This document shows, piece by piece, positions 9,006 through 18,955 of a stretch of DNA of 64,000 bases. The notes beneath the pieces were generated by a model. It saw only the letters and a list, made by a program, of their open reading frames with translations, did no database searches and was not told the DNA's origin. Origin of the DNA: DATIRA01 sp963766505 (GTDB taxonomy: Bacteria > Pseudomonadota > Gammaproteobacteria > Steroidobacterales > Steroidobacteraceae); contig CAVYAL010000005.1 of assembly GCA_963766505.1 (NCBI GenBank), forward strand, positions 124,001-188,000. Reading direction: 5' to 3'. The position numbers and the translations under genes were made by a program. The stretch's first letter is position 1; each line of letters starts with the position of its first letter.

Positions 9006-10325
9006 TTAAGGTTGGCTGATGGCCTCCAGTCGGAGCACCGCGCGCAGGCCCCGGTCCCCGGGACCGTCCTCCAGCAGCACCTCGCCCCCGTGCCGCCTGG
9101 CAATGCTGCGTGCCAGGGCCAGGCCGAGGCCACTGCCGGTGCCGGCGGTGCCTGGGACGCGATGGAACCGGTCGAAGACGCGCTCGCGCTCTTCGGGCGG
9201 GATGCCGGGGCCGGTGTCGGTGACGGTGACCACCGCGCGGGACGGCGCGCCAGCCTCGCGCCCCACGCCAACGTCCACGCGTCCGCCGGCTGGCGTATAG
9301 CGCACCGCGTTGTCGAGCAGGTTGCCGAGCAGCCGCCGCAGGGCGTCCGCGTCGCCGGTCACACGCACCGGCTCGGCCACGTCGATGCCGAGATCGATGC
9401 CAGCGGCCTCGGCCAGCGGCACGAACTCCGCCACTGTGCGGCGCACGAGTTCGTCGAGATCGAGCGGCACCGGTGCCGCGGCCGCCGCGTGCTGCTCGCG
9501 CGCGATCGCGAGCAACTGCTCCAGCAGCCGCGCGACGCGTGCCACGCCCGCCCGAAGGTCGTTGACCGCGGCCTCGCGATTCTCCTCGCTCGCCTCGACC
9601 ACCGACTGCACCTGCAGGTCGAGCGCGGTCAGCGGCGTGCGCAGTTCGTGGGCGGCGTCGGCCAGGAAGCCCCGCTCGCGGTCGAGCGCCGCCCGCAACC
9701 GCGCCAGCAGCTCGTTCAGCGCCTCGGCGACCGGGCGCACTTCGTCAGGCAGACCCCCGATCGCCACCGGTTGGAAATCGTCGGGGCGACGACCGCGCAG
9801 GGTCCCGGCGAATTCCCGAACGGGTCGGACCGCACGCCCGACGATCAGGGCGATCACCAGCGACAGCGTCGGCACCAGAACTGCGAACGGCGCGAGACTG
9901 CGCAGCGCTATCCGTGCGGCGCGCCGTTCGCGCACGTCCATGGGCTGAGCGACCTGGATCACGCCCCGGCCTGTCTCGACGCCATACACGCGCCAGTTTC
10001 CTGACGGCGTGCGAGTGGTCACCAGGCCCGGTCCGGTGAGCCCGGGCACAGTCTCGTGCGGACGCGACAGGTAGACGCGCAATCCCTCGCGCGAGAAGAC
10101 CTGGATGATGAAATCGTATTCGGGAACCGCGCGCGGCAGCCGCGCGCCGCCTGGAAAAACCTGCACTTCGTCGCGCAGCAGCAGCGCGGTCTCGCGCAGC
10201 TGCCCGTCGAAGAAGGTATCGGCCTCCTCCCGGGCGATACGGTAGCTGAGCCATGCGCCGAGTGTGCCGACCAGCACGACGGCGCCGACCAGCCCGGCGA
10301 GCAGGCGGTCGCGCAGTGACGTCAC
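9006..10325 (-). CDS. Two-component sensor histidine kinase
   Basis: The 439-aa inner-membrane kinase has TM1 at about residues 9-28, a periplasmic sensor region, TM2 at about 145-165 and a HAMP linker. The H-box is FLADAAHELRTPL with phospho-acceptor His226, followed by an HATPase_c domain (an N-box LLGNLLDNAVRYT and G1 DTGPGIP, then a GSGLGLAL G2 box). It overlaps the response regulator gene by four bases (start 10325, regulator stop at 10322), so the two are translationally coupled. The DegP-type protease follows downstream. The layout resembles QseC/TctE-class kinases; the signal is unknown, but the context suggests envelope stress. Confidence 0.93.
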   Translation of the reverse strand: MTSLRDRLLAGLVGAVVLVGTLGAWLSYRIAREEADTFFDGQLRETALLLRDEVQVFPGGARLPRAVPEYDFIIQVFSREGLRVYLSRPHETVPGLTGPGLVTTRTPSGNWRVYGVETGRGVIQVAQPMDVRERRAARIALRSLAPFAVLVPTLSLVIALIVGRAVRPVREFAGTLRGRRPDDFQPVAIGGLPDEVRPVAEALNELLARLRAALDRERGFLADAAHELRTPLTALDLQVQSVVEASEENREAAVNDLRAGVARVARLLEQLLAIAREQHAAAAAPVPLDLDELVRRTVAEFVPLAEAAGIDLGIDVAEPVRVTGDADALRRLLGNLLDNAVRYTPAGGRVDVGVGREAGAPSRAVVTVTDTGPGIPPEERERVFDRFHRVPGTAGTGSGLGLALARSIARRHGGEVLLEDGPGDRGLRAVLRLEAISQP

Positions 10326-10987
10326 GCCAGGTCCTCTGGGATGCGGTAGCCGACGCCGCGCACGTTGCGGATCAGGTCCGCGCCGAGCTTGCGCCGCAAC
10401 GAATGAATGTGGACCTCGACCACGTTGCTGCCGACCTCCTCGCCCCAGCCATAGAGCCGCTCCTCGAGCTGGGCGCGCGAGAGGATGCTGCCGGGACGCT
10501 CGAGCAGTGCGTGCAGCAGGGCGAACTCCCGAGGCGACACCGGCACCGCGGCGCCGTCGCTGTACAGCTCGTGCGCAGCCAGGTCGAGTCTCAGACGGCC
10601 GTGCTCGATGATGCTGCTCGCGCGGCCCGCCCGCCGCCGCAGCACGGCACGCAAGCGCGCCTCGAGTTCCTTGAGGTCGAAGGGCTTGACGACGTAGTCG
10701 TCAGCGCCGGCGTCGAGTCCTGCGACGCGGTCGTTGACCGCGTCACGCGCAGTGAGGATCACGACCGGCAGCGTCGAGCTACGCGCACGCAGCCCTTTCA
10801 GCACGGCCAGGCCGTCGCGGCCGGGCAGGCCAAGGTCGAGCAGCAGCAGGTCGTACGGTTCGGCGGCAAGCGCCGTGTCGGCCGCGCGCCCGTCCTGCAC
10901 CCAGTCCACCGCAAACCCCTGGCCACGGAGCCGGTCCCGGACCGCAGCGCCGATCATCGCGTCGTCTTCTGCAAGCAGCACGCGCAT
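10322..10987 (-). CDS. OmpR/PhoB-family response regulator
   Basis: The 221-aa protein has an N-terminal receiver with the acidic pair Glu7-Asp8-Asp9, phospho-acceptor Asp51 in LLLDLGLPG, a Thr in ILTARD and a Lys in VVKPFD. A C-terminal winged-helix domain of OmpR type follows (LSRAQLEERLYGW, then VVEVHIHSLRRKLG). The start is ATG 10987 with a GAGGTG sequence upstream. The frame is open much further upstream, but that part is antisense to the patatin gene. It is the first gene of a regulator-kinase-protease block and is divergent from the patatin gene. Confidence 0.93.
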   Translation of the reverse strand: MRVLLAEDDAMIGAAVRDRLRGQGFAVDWVQDGRAADTALAAEPYDLLLLDLGLPGRDGLAVLKGLRARSSTLPVVILTARDAVNDRVAGLDAGADDYVVKPFDLKELEARLRAVLRRRAGRASSIIEHGRLRLDLAAHELYSDGAAVPVSPREFALLHALLERPGSILSRAQLEERLYGWGEEVGSNVVEVHIHSLRRKLGADLIRNVRGVGYRIPEDLA

Positions 10988-11095
10988 GGAGACACCTCGC
11001 CGCGCCTGGGACCCGAACGGACTCGAGAAGTTTAGAGCCATGGCGGTCGGTTCGACACTACGCCATGTTGCAGCAGTTCCGATAGCATCGGCGGC

Positions 11096-13435
11096 ATGAG
11101 CAAGAACTGCATCCTGCCAGCGCGCTTCCCCGCCGCATGTATCCCGCCGTTGACCGCAGCGATCCTCCTTGCGGTCGCCCGAGTCGCAACGGCCGATTCC
11201 GGGGTGGCGCAACCAATGCCGACAGGCTCGATCCCGGCGCCGGCCGTCGTGAGCCCGGATCCGGGCGAAGCGACGACGGCTCATCGGCCGCGCATCGGGC
11301 TGGTGCTCGGCGGCGGCGGCGCCAAGGGCGCGGCCCACGTCGGGGTGCTCGCGGCGCTCGAGCAGCTGCGCATTCCGATCGATTGCGTCGTCGGGACGAG
11401 CATGGGTGCCCTGGTGGGCGGCACCTTCGCGGCCGGCCGCACGGCGCGCGAGGTCGAGGACGCCATCCGCGCCATTTCCTGGCAGGAGGCGATCGCTCGC
11501 CGCGGGTTGCGCAGCAAGGTCCCGATGCGCCGCAAGCTCTCCGGCAGCGTCTACAGCAACGGACTCGAGTTCGGGCTGGGTGACGGTCGACTGATCACGC
11601 CGAGCGGGTTCCTCAGCACCCAGAACATCGACCTCACCATCCAGTACCTGGTGTCGCGCAGCCGCGACATCAGGGATTTCGACCAGATGCCGATCCCGTT
11701 CCGCGCCATCGCGACCGACATGCAGCGCGGCGAGATGGTCGTGCTGGCAAGTGGCGACCTGGCGCAGGCGATGCGCGCCAGCATGGCCGTGCCGGGCGTT
11801 TTCGCGCCAGTGACGATCGATGGCCGGCTCCTCGGCGACGGCGGCCTCACGCGCAACGTACCAGTCGACATCGCGCGCGAAACCTGCGCCGACGTGGTCA
11901 TCGCAGCCGCCGTACCCAACCCCATGCCCGATCCGGAGGACCTGCGTTCGCCCCTCACGCTCGTGGCGCGCACGCTCGACGTACTGATCGGCGCCAACGA
12001 GCGTCAGCAGCTCGAGACGCTCGGGCCGCAGGACGTGAAGATCATCATCGACATGGGCGACATCGGCTCCGCCTCCTTCGACCGCGTCCAGGACGCGATT
12101 CCCCTCGGGCACGCCGCCACGCTCGCCCGCCGCGCCGAGCTCGAGCGCTACGCGCTGCCGGAGGCGGAGTACCTGGCGTGGCGCTCGGCGCACACGCGAC
12201 AACTGCGGGAGTCGATGACCCTCGCCGGGGTGACCGTGCAGGGCGCGCAGCGCGTCAACGAGGACTTCGTCCGCCACACCCTCGGGCTGCAGGCAGGCGA
12301 CGTCGTGGACAACGCCGCGATCGCGAAACGCGTCACCAGTGTTTTCGCGCTCTCGGACTTCGAGACAGTAGGCTACGCCCTGTCCGGCGACCCGGAGCGC
12401 CCTACTCTCGACGTCTTGCTGCAGGAGAAGTCGTGGGGACCGAACATCGTTCGCTTCGACCTCGGCTTCCATCTCGGCACCGACGAGAACACTGCCTTTA
12501 CGATCGGCGCCGACTTCCTGCGCGCCTGGGTGAACGAGCGCGGCGGGGAGATCCACGGCGCGGCACGCATCGGGCGCACCACGGGGCTGGATCTCGCGCT
12601 GAACCAACCGCTCGATGCTGCACAGCGCTGGTTCGTGGAGCCGGGCGTGACGCTGCAGCGCTCGCTCGAGGACGTCTTCGCGGACGGGGAGTCCATCGCC
12701 CGCTACCGATTCTCGCATGGCTGGGGCTACCTCGATGCGGGCCGGGTTTTCGGCAACCACACCGAGCTGCGCGCCGGACTGCGGGCGGGCGGCCAATCCG
12801 TGCAGCGCGAGATCGGCATCCCGGACCTGCCCGAGATCTCCGGCGAGGGCTATGGCGGCATCACCGCGCGCCTCACCCACGACACCCGCGACCGCGACGT
12901 GCTATGGACCAACGGCACGCTGCTGCGCGTGACCTATTTCCGGGGCATGGAAGGCCTCGGTGCCGTGGACGACTATGACCGCCTGGAGGCCATGGCGGTG
13001 ACTGCCGTGCCGTTCGGTGACTCGGTCGCCTATTTCCGCGCCAGCGGCGGCAGTTCGTTCGGGGCCCAGTTGCCGGTGTACGACGCCTTCACGCTGGGCG
13101 GACCGGTCAGCATGCCGGGGTTCAGCGTCGGCGAGCTGCGCGGATCGAACTACTGGAGTGCGCACGCATCGTTCCTGCACCGCGTCGCCGACATCAGCTA
13201 CGTGTTCGGCCAGGCCCTCTACGCCGGGCTCAACATCAGCGCCGCGGACATCGACGACCGGATCGGTCTGACGCCGGACGATCCGGTCTACTCGACCGGC
13301 CTCGTGCTGACCGGGCGCACGCCGCTCGGCCCGGTGTCGCTCTCGCTCGCATTCACCAGCGAGAGCGACTGGCAGTTCGTCTTCGGCCTCGGCCGGCCGA
13401 TCGAGGAACGCGCGATCACCGATCCGGTCTGGTAG
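11096..13435 (+). CDS. PlpD-like patatin phospholipase with outer-membrane beta-barrel
   Basis: The 779-aa protein starts with a signal region (about residues 15-33). A patatin-type lipase domain follows, with oxyanion loop GGGGAKG (72-78), nucleophile elbow GTSMG (Ser102) and catalytic Asp248 in DGG. After it comes one POTRA-like domain (about residues 375-445) and then a C-terminal BamA/TpsB-like barrel that ends in an amphipathic strand. This is the layout of type Vd autotransporters such as PlpD, in which the lipase is carried to the surface by its own barrel. The length and motifs are complete. It is divergent from the response regulator, sharing a roughly 110-base promoter region. Confidence 0.9.
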   Translation: MSKNCILPARFPAACIPPLTAAILLAVARVATADSGVAQPMPTGSIPAPAVVSPDPGEATTAHRPRIGLVLGGGGAKGAAHVGVLAALEQLRIPIDCVVGTSMGALVGGTFAAGRTAREVEDAIRAISWQEAIARRGLRSKVPMRRKLSGSVYSNGLEFGLGDGRLITPSGFLSTQNIDLTIQYLVSRSRDIRDFDQMPIPFRAIATDMQRGEMVVLASGDLAQAMRASMAVPGVFAPVTIDGRLLGDGGLTRNVPVDIARETCADVVIAAAVPNPMPDPEDLRSPLTLVARTLDVLIGANERQQLETLGPQDVKIIIDMGDIGSASFDRVQDAIPLGHAATLARRAELERYALPEAEYLAWRSAHTRQLRESMTLAGVTVQGAQRVNEDFVRHTLGLQAGDVVDNAAIAKRVTSVFALSDFETVGYALSGDPERPTLDVLLQEKSWGPNIVRFDLGFHLGTDENTAFTIGADFLRAWVNERGGEIHGAARIGRTTGLDLALNQPLDAAQRWFVEPGVTLQRSLEDVFADGESIARYRFSHGWGYLDAGRVFGNHTELRAGLRAGGQSVQREIGIPDLPEISGEGYGGITARLTHDTRDRDVLWTNGTLLRVTYFRGMEGLGAVDDYDRLEAMAVTAVPFGDSVAYFRASGGSSFGAQLPVYDAFTLGGPVSMPGFSVGELRGSNYWSAHASFLHRVADISYVFGQALYAGLNISAADIDDRIGLTPDDPVYSTGLVLTGRTPLGPVSLSLAFTSESDWQFVFGLGRPIEERAITDPVW

Positions 13436-13466
13436 CCGCCGACCGGCCCCGGCAGACCGTCTCAGG

Positions 13467-15464
13467 TCACGGCGAGTACCAGATCGGCGACGTCCAGGCG
13501 CGCTCCTGCTGCTTCATCGGGATGTCCGCGCTCATCTTCACGCCGAAACGCGCCTGGTCGTACGCTGTCCAGCGGGGCGTCGGAATCTCGATGACGCGGG
13601 CGTAATAGAAGGCACGCTGGCCCGGCTTGAAGTCGGGGTCCTGCCAAACTGCCGTGAGTTCCGCGGCACCGATCGTATTGGTGTACGTGGCGCGCGCAAC
13701 GTCGACCGTGTCACCCACCGGCGGCAGCCTGCCGTCCCGGCTGGGCTTGCGGTCGCCGGCCCACACGACTTCATACACTTTCTCCTGTGCCGTGCCCGCG
13801 GAGTCGAGCCAGCCCTTCACGACCTGGATGCGGTCGAGGTTGGCGCCCTGTGGATCCTTCAGCGCGGCGACGAGGAAAGTGGGCGACTTGCCAGCGGCTG
13901 CGGACTTCAGGTCGCCGCCCATCGGCACGCCTTTCGAGTAGCCGATTTCGGCGAGGTAGCGCGACTCGGCGTCCTCGGGCGTGTAGCCGTAGCCGCCGAA
14001 GAAGCGCACGGTCATGCGCGTGCCGGAGGTGCCGTAGGTCTCGCGACGGATCATCGCGTCGAACACCGCTTCGCGCGTGTTCTCTGTAGCCCACACGGCG
14101 GCGTAGCCGGCCGCGAGGTATTGCCAGGTGTAGCGTGCCGCGCCGCCCTCGCTCTCACCGACGCTCGACCTATCCTTCCAGCGGTCCGCACGGGGCTCCT
14201 GCCCCGGGAACTTGCCGAAGAAGTTGTCCTCCTCGACGAAAGGCAGCGCATTGTGCGCGTCGGAGCTGCCAATGATGCCGGACTTGAACGGATTCACGCC
14301 CAGCTTCGCCTCGTGCTCGAGGCCGCGCATGAATCCGGCGCGCACGAAGCTGGTCGGCATCATCTCCGGGGTGAGCTTGCCGTGGAGCGTCAGGTTGCCG
14401 AGTTCCCAGCCCGCGATGCCGTACTCCAGGAACTCGTCGTTCGGGGACAGTTTCGGGTGGCTCTCCGAGGCGCCCTTCATCTGCACGATCTCCTGGATCG
14501 GCTCGAAGCGCTGCCGGCGCTCGGCGTACTCCTTCGTGATCGAGCTGCCGTCGAAGGCCTGCGCGGCGTACATGCGGCCGTTCGACAGGTTGCCGTTGTG
14601 CGGGATCGCGAGCGCCCGGCCGCCGGTGCGCTGCTCGTAGGCCTCCATCCAGTCCCAGAGCTGCTCCGGGTCTTCGCTGTTCCAGGACGAGAACGGAAAC
14701 ACCTGGCTCGCGCGAGCCTGCCCGTCGCGCAGCAGCACGTTGCGGTGCAGGTTGTCGCCGCCCGGCGTCGGCGTCCACTCGAAGCCGATGATCGTAGTGA
14801 ACTTGCCGGGCTCGTTGTAATCGTCGGCCATGACGGCCGCGCGCTGCCACACCGACATCATCAGCGGGCCCGCGACCTTCGGGTCGGTGAGCACTGACGG
14901 CAGCGTGCTGGTCGCCTGCGCGGAGATCAGCTCGGTGACCGCGCTCGAGGCCTCCGCGCCACCCGCCCTGATCATGCGGTTCCAGCGCTGGACGATGCTG
15001 TCGCCCATCAGTGCCGGATTGCCGTTATAGACCTCGGTGATCAGTCCGAGCCCCTCGGCGTGGTCGCTGAGGACGACGAAATCGAGCGGCCGCGACAGGC
15101 GCGCGGGCAGGCCCGTCGCGGAGATCACGTCCTCGCCGCGGGCGATGCGGTAGGTCTGCTCCGGCGTGAAGCGGTTGCCGGTCGTGAACGCGTCGCCCGA
15201 ATTGGCGCTGTGCAGGTGGGTGTCACCCCACAGCACGCGGGTCGGGTACTTGCGCCCGGCGTACGGCGAATAGGCTTGCGCCTGGGCCGACGGCTTGCCG
15301 GTGGGCAGAGGGACGGTGACGGCCTCGTAGTCTTCCACTACGCCGCGGACCGGCACCTCGGGCGCCTGGACGGGCTGCGCGCTGCTGGCTTGCACGATGG
15401 TCAGCAATGCGCCGACGGCGGCGATCGCAAGGACGGCCGCGCTCGGTCGGAATCCTAGTTTCAT
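13467..15464 (-). CDS. DUF3604 family exported protein (PHP-like hydrolase)
   Basis: The 665-aa protein has a signal peptide (MKLGFRPSAAVLAIAAVG, then an Ala-rich region). The start at 15464 is supported by GGGAGAG just upstream; the frame is open to 15506. The mature N-terminus carries GDTHLHSANSGDA and, further on, LSDHAEGLG. These are His/Asp-rich signatures like those of PHP-type metallohydrolases and typical of DUF3604. A late EDNFFGKFPG segment is also present. The catalysed reaction is unknown. It is the most downstream gene of a same-strand run that starts with the alkylsulfatases, so it may belong to the same catabolic set. Confidence 0.88.
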   Translation of the reverse strand: MKLGFRPSAAVLAIAAVGALLTIVQASSAQPVQAPEVPVRGVVEDYEAVTVPLPTGKPSAQAQAYSPYAGRKYPTRVLWGDTHLHSANSGDAFTTGNRFTPEQTYRIARGEDVISATGLPARLSRPLDFVVLSDHAEGLGLITEVYNGNPALMGDSIVQRWNRMIRAGGAEASSAVTELISAQATSTLPSVLTDPKVAGPLMMSVWQRAAVMADDYNEPGKFTTIIGFEWTPTPGGDNLHRNVLLRDGQARASQVFPFSSWNSEDPEQLWDWMEAYEQRTGGRALAIPHNGNLSNGRMYAAQAFDGSSITKEYAERRQRFEPIQEIVQMKGASESHPKLSPNDEFLEYGIAGWELGNLTLHGKLTPEMMPTSFVRAGFMRGLEHEAKLGVNPFKSGIIGSSDAHNALPFVEEDNFFGKFPGQEPRADRWKDRSSVGESEGGAARYTWQYLAAGYAAVWATENTREAVFDAMIRRETYGTSGTRMTVRFFGGYGYTPEDAESRYLAEIGYSKGVPMGGDLKSAAAGKSPTFLVAALKDPQGANLDRIQVVKGWLDSAGTAQEKVYEVVWAGDRKPSRDGRLPPVGDTVDVARATYTNTIGAAELTAVWQDPDFKPGQRAFYYARVIEIPTPRWTAYDQARFGVKMSADIPMKQQERAWTSPIWYSP

Positions 15465-15535
15465 CTGCTCTCCCTGTTGCCAGCTGTAAGAGCCGGCGAT
15501 GTGCATGCCACTTACGGGTTATCGATCTGAACGCT

Positions 15536-16576
15536 TCAGCGCGCGCCGAACCGGTACATCACTCCGGCGCTGACCATGAAGATCTCGTTGTCGTGGAACG
15601 CGACGTCCGAGTCCGCCTCGCCCCAAAGCACGCTCCCGACCGCCTGCCAACGTCCGCCCTCGATGGGCAGGCGGTAGAACAGCGTCGTGTCCACGACGAT
15701 GCCGTCCGCGTCGGTTCGGGCATCGAAAATCGGATTGCGAGCGTCGAAAGCGCTGCTGCCGTAAGCGAGGTTGCTCGCGACGCTGTAACCCTGGCCAATG
15801 AAGACGTAGCTCAGCTGCAGCCGATAGCTGTCACTGCTCATCGCCTCGCCGTCGCGGTCGTCGATCGTGTAGCGGACCATGGGTCGCAGGAGGTGACGCC
15901 CACCCTCGCCCAGCCGGAACAAGTAGGACGCGTCGAAGTGGTACTGGTCGCCATCGCGCACGAGCAGTTCCTGGCAGGCTGCGTCGCAGGTGACGCTCGT
16001 GACTCCGCGACCGCTGCGCTCGGTGTCGATCGAGATGTCACGCCAGGAGAACGTGACGTCGAACGCCGACCCCAGGATGCGGTCCCACTCGAGGCGCAGG
16101 CCGGTGGAGTCGCGATCCGTGTCCTTGCGCCGCACGCCCTCGGCGTACGGATCTTCCCAGACCTGCGTGGGTATGCCGCTGAACAGGAAGCCGCCCTGCA
16201 GGATGCCTGCAGAGCCGAGGTCCTTGCGAGCGCCAAGCTGGGTCACGCCGTCCAGCGTGACGGCATCTTCGAGAGAGGTGCCGAAGAACGCCTGCCAGCC
16301 GTTGCCGAAGGTATAGTTGATCTCGCCGGTGATGACCGGGTGGAACGTGTCGTCACTGCGCGGGCCCTGTGACACCGAGTCGATGCTCGGTTCACCGATG
16401 TCGATCAGGTTATTGCCGGCGACGGTATTGCTCTTGAGATCGGCGTAGCCGGCGCCGACGACGATGAAGCCACGCCAGCCGGGTGTCGACGGGATTGGTT
16501 CGATGGCCATGGCGGCCGGCACGGTGCCGACGGTCAGTATCGCGAGCAGGGACAGCCGGCCGCTATTGACGCTCAT
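15536..16576 (-). CDS. DUF2860-like outer-membrane protein
   Basis: The 346-aa protein has a signal peptide ending near AMA (residues about 24-26). The mature start PGWRGFIVVGAGYADLKSN and the repeated alternating hydrophobic strands, with a final Tyr-Arg-Phe-Gly-Ala-Arg, point to an outer-membrane beta-barrel of the DUF2860 type. The function is not established. It lies between the DUF3604 gene and another barrel-like gene on the same strand. Confidence 0.7.
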   Translation of the reverse strand: MSVNSGRLSLLAILTVGTVPAAMAIEPIPSTPGWRGFIVVGAGYADLKSNTVAGNNLIDIGEPSIDSVSQGPRSDDTFHPVITGEINYTFGNGWQAFFGTSLEDAVTLDGVTQLGARKDLGSAGILQGGFLFSGIPTQVWEDPYAEGVRRKDTDRDSTGLRLEWDRILGSAFDVTFSWRDISIDTERSGRGVTSVTCDAACQELLVRDGDQYHFDASYLFRLGEGGRHLLRPMVRYTIDDRDGEAMSSDSYRLQLSYVFIGQGYSVASNLAYGSSAFDARNPIFDARTDADGIVVDTTLFYRLPIEGGRWQAVGSVLWGEADSDVAFHDNEIFMVSAGVMYRFGAR

Positions 16577-16603
16577 GCGCACACCGCAATTTCTTCGAGT
16601 TGA

Positions 16604-17443
16604 TTACCGTGGGAACAGCAGCGTGACCGTGATCCTGAACCCGAAGCCCTCTGCACCGCTGTCGGGGCTGTCGACCCAGTAGCGCACGCCTCCGCCCAAG
16701 CTTACCAGCTGCTGGCCGAACCGAACCAGCTTCGAGGCGCTGACGCTGACCGGCACCGACCACTGCTCGTTTTCCCAGTCGTAGGTCGTTTCAGTGTTGA
16801 GGCCGAACGTCCACCGGGTCGGCGTAGTGTAGGTCAGGAACGGCTGCAGGAAGGTCGCGTTGACGTCGGCGCGATCGTCGTCGCCAGCGAACGACCAGAT
16901 GTGGTTGGCGAGCATGCCGCGCGTCCAGCCGTTCGACTGCTTGAGCACCACCGCCGTCGGGCCGGCGCCCCACTTGTCGGTCGTCAGCAGGTCGTTCGAA
17001 CCCGTGGGCAGCAGCAGCACAGGCCCGGCACCCCAGATCCAGCCCGAGGACGTCGGCGCCTTCGGCGAGAAGAACAGGCTCTGGACGATGTCGCCCGTAC
17101 CGGTCTGACTGCCGGCGCCCGGGAAGATGTCGGACTGGTGCACCAGCGGCAGGATGGTGCGCGAGATGAGGTTCCAGTCGTCGTTCAGGTCGAACGGGAT
17201 TACCGGCTGCACATTCAGCAGCCAGCGATCCCCGTCGTCGGCCGGGCCGATGTTCTGGTCGTAGTTGAACTGCAGCGGCACGCTGATCAGCGCCGCGACC
17301 GGGTTCGACAGCTGCATCGCGATGTTGTACTCGTACGCCTCGCCTGCCTCGTCGGAGGACGCCGGCAGGGCCGGCACGATGACGCACAGCATTACTGCGC
17401 CGGCGAAGAACACCTCTCGAATTCGACAACTCATGATGTTCAC
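16604..17443 (-). CDS. Outer-membrane transporter-like beta-barrel protein
   Basis: The 279-aa protein has a hydrophobic N-terminal signal (about residues 10-28). The mature part contains short beta-strand segments: PLQFNYDQNIGP, RTILPLVHQSDIFPG, GTGDIVQSLFFSPK and a C-terminal strand ending LLFPR. Proteins with this pattern are usually annotated simply as transporter or MetA-pathway-of-phenol-type barrels. The specific substrate cannot be inferred. It lies 27 bases upstream of the DUF2860-like gene in the direction of transcription. Confidence 0.75.
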   Translation of the reverse strand: MNIMSCRIREVFFAGAVMLCVIVPALPASSDEAGEAYEYNIAMQLSNPVAALISVPLQFNYDQNIGPADDGDRWLLNVQPVIPFDLNDDWNLISRTILPLVHQSDIFPGAGSQTGTGDIVQSLFFSPKAPTSSGWIWGAGPVLLLPTGSNDLLTTDKWGAGPTAVVLKQSNGWTRGMLANHIWSFAGDDDRADVNATFLQPFLTYTTPTRWTFGLNTETTYDWENEQWSVPVSVSASKLVRFGQQLVSLGGGVRYWVDSPDSGAEGFGFRITVTLLFPR

Positions 17444-17496
17444 CAGGGCGACGACGAACGCAACGATTCAACCGGTGGCCGGCGTATGGCGCCCGG

Positions 17497-18819
17497 TCAC
17501 AGGGTCCAGTTGCCGTAAACGGTCAGCACGACGGACAGAGTCTGGTCGTAGGAGCCCACCAGATTGCCGCGCCCGCCGAGCGCCGGGGGCAGCGTGCTGC
17601 GCTTGTCCACGTCGATGTTGCCACCGTAGAGCAGCTCCGTCGTGAATCCCCACTTGAAAGACTCGCTGGCCTGGCGTTCTCCGCCGACGCCAAATCGCCA
17701 CGCGGAATTGACCGGGAAGAGCGGCGAGACGTCGTTGCCGTCCTGGAAGCCTGAGTCGTAGGCGAGCCCGACGTTCATCTTCCACTGGTCGCTCGCGCGG
17801 TACTGGGCGCCCACCGCGACGTGCCAGGTGTCGTCGAACGACAGAGGATTGGTGAGGCTGACCGGGTTCTGCGTGTTGTCGATGCCGATCTCGACCTCGC
17901 CGAACTCCGACCAGTCCTGCCAGCCGAGGTTGCCGAGCAACGCCCAGCGATCGTCGATCCCGGTGTAGAAGCTCCCCATCACCTGCTGCGGCACCTTGGC
18001 GCCGACATCCACGCGCGCATCGAGCAGGCCGCGCGACTGCAGCAGCGCGGTCAGGACCGGGCCGATCCCGGAGAACTGCGCCTTGCCGCTGAAATCGAGG
18101 TCGATCTCGGAGGTGTACGTGAGCCCGAGGCGCGTGCCCGGCACCGGCTCGTACAGCACGCCGACGTTGCCGCCCCAGCCCCAGGTGTCGTCGTCGATCT
18201 CGAGGCGACCGTCGTCCAGCGAGGGCACGGCGTTGTTGATCGCGACCCGCTGGTCGAAGATGCCGTACATGCCATTGATGCCCGCGCCGAGCGACAGCTT
18301 GTCGTTCACGCGATACGCGATCGACGGCATCACGGATACGCCGACGAGGTCGGCGTCCTGCACGCGGTAGCGACCCGCCCAGTCGTCGTCGTAATCCAGC
18401 ATGGAGCCGAAGTTGCCCGCCACGGCGAAGCCGATCGCGAGATCGGGCGACACGCGATGCGTCAGGAAGGCGCCGCCGCCCGGGACGTACCCGTTCGAGC
18501 CGAACGCGCGGCCGCCGTCGCCGCTGCCCAGACCGGGCGACGTGGCACCATCGACCGAGAACTGCGTGTTCAGCCACATCAGTTGGCCGCCCACCAGCAC
18601 TTGCGTGCCGTCGAGTTTCGTCATGCCGGCCGGGTTCGTGAACGCGGTGGAGGCGTCCTGCGCGCGCGCGGCGTAGCCCGCCGCGGCGAGTCCTGGCTCA
18701 GCCGTGCCGAACTCGTAGAGCAGCAGCCCTCCGGCCTGTGCCGTGCAGGCGACCAGGCCCGTTGCAGCGAGCGCAGCCCTCGCCGAACGAGCCAGAATCG
18801 TCCTCCGTACCTCAGTCAT
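17497..18819 (-). CDS. OmpP1/FadL/TodX-family outer-membrane channel
   Basis: The 440-aa protein has a signal peptide (residues about 1-29). The mature N-terminus contains GTAEPGLAAAGYAARAQDAST followed by AFTNPAGM, which is the hatch-domain signature of FadL channels. Glycine-rich beta strands fill the rest and the chain ends in YGNWTL. These channels move long-chain fatty acids or other hydrophobic molecules across the outer membrane. Its place next to two secreted alkylsulfatases suggests import of alkyl chains or the alcohols released from them (inference). Confidence 0.92.
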   Translation of the reverse strand: MTEVRRTILARSARAALAATGLVACTAQAGGLLLYEFGTAEPGLAAAGYAARAQDASTAFTNPAGMTKLDGTQVLVGGQLMWLNTQFSVDGATSPGLGSGDGGRAFGSNGYVPGGGAFLTHRVSPDLAIGFAVAGNFGSMLDYDDDWAGRYRVQDADLVGVSVMPSIAYRVNDKLSLGAGINGMYGIFDQRVAINNAVPSLDDGRLEIDDDTWGWGGNVGVLYEPVPGTRLGLTYTSEIDLDFSGKAQFSGIGPVLTALLQSRGLLDARVDVGAKVPQQVMGSFYTGIDDRWALLGNLGWQDWSEFGEVEIGIDNTQNPVSLTNPLSFDDTWHVAVGAQYRASDQWKMNVGLAYDSGFQDGNDVSPLFPVNSAWRFGVGGERQASESFKWGFTTELLYGGNIDVDKRSTLPPALGGRGNLVGSYDQTLSVVLTVYGNWTL

Positions 18820-18955
18820 AATTCCCTCTCCAGCATGAAAACAGCGGCGAAATCGTCCAGCGAAACCCGCGACACTCTCCCGATCTGCCCGGGGCCAAGC
18901 TCCCCGGGCTGTCGATCCAGGACCGCGCGAATCCTAACGCAAGGCCGGCGCAAAC

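Noticed and set aside
10988..12880. Upstream extension of the response-regulator frame to 852 codons
   Set aside because: The extension is antisense to the patatin gene and lacks domains; the receiver domain starts at ATG 10987 with a ribosome-binding site.
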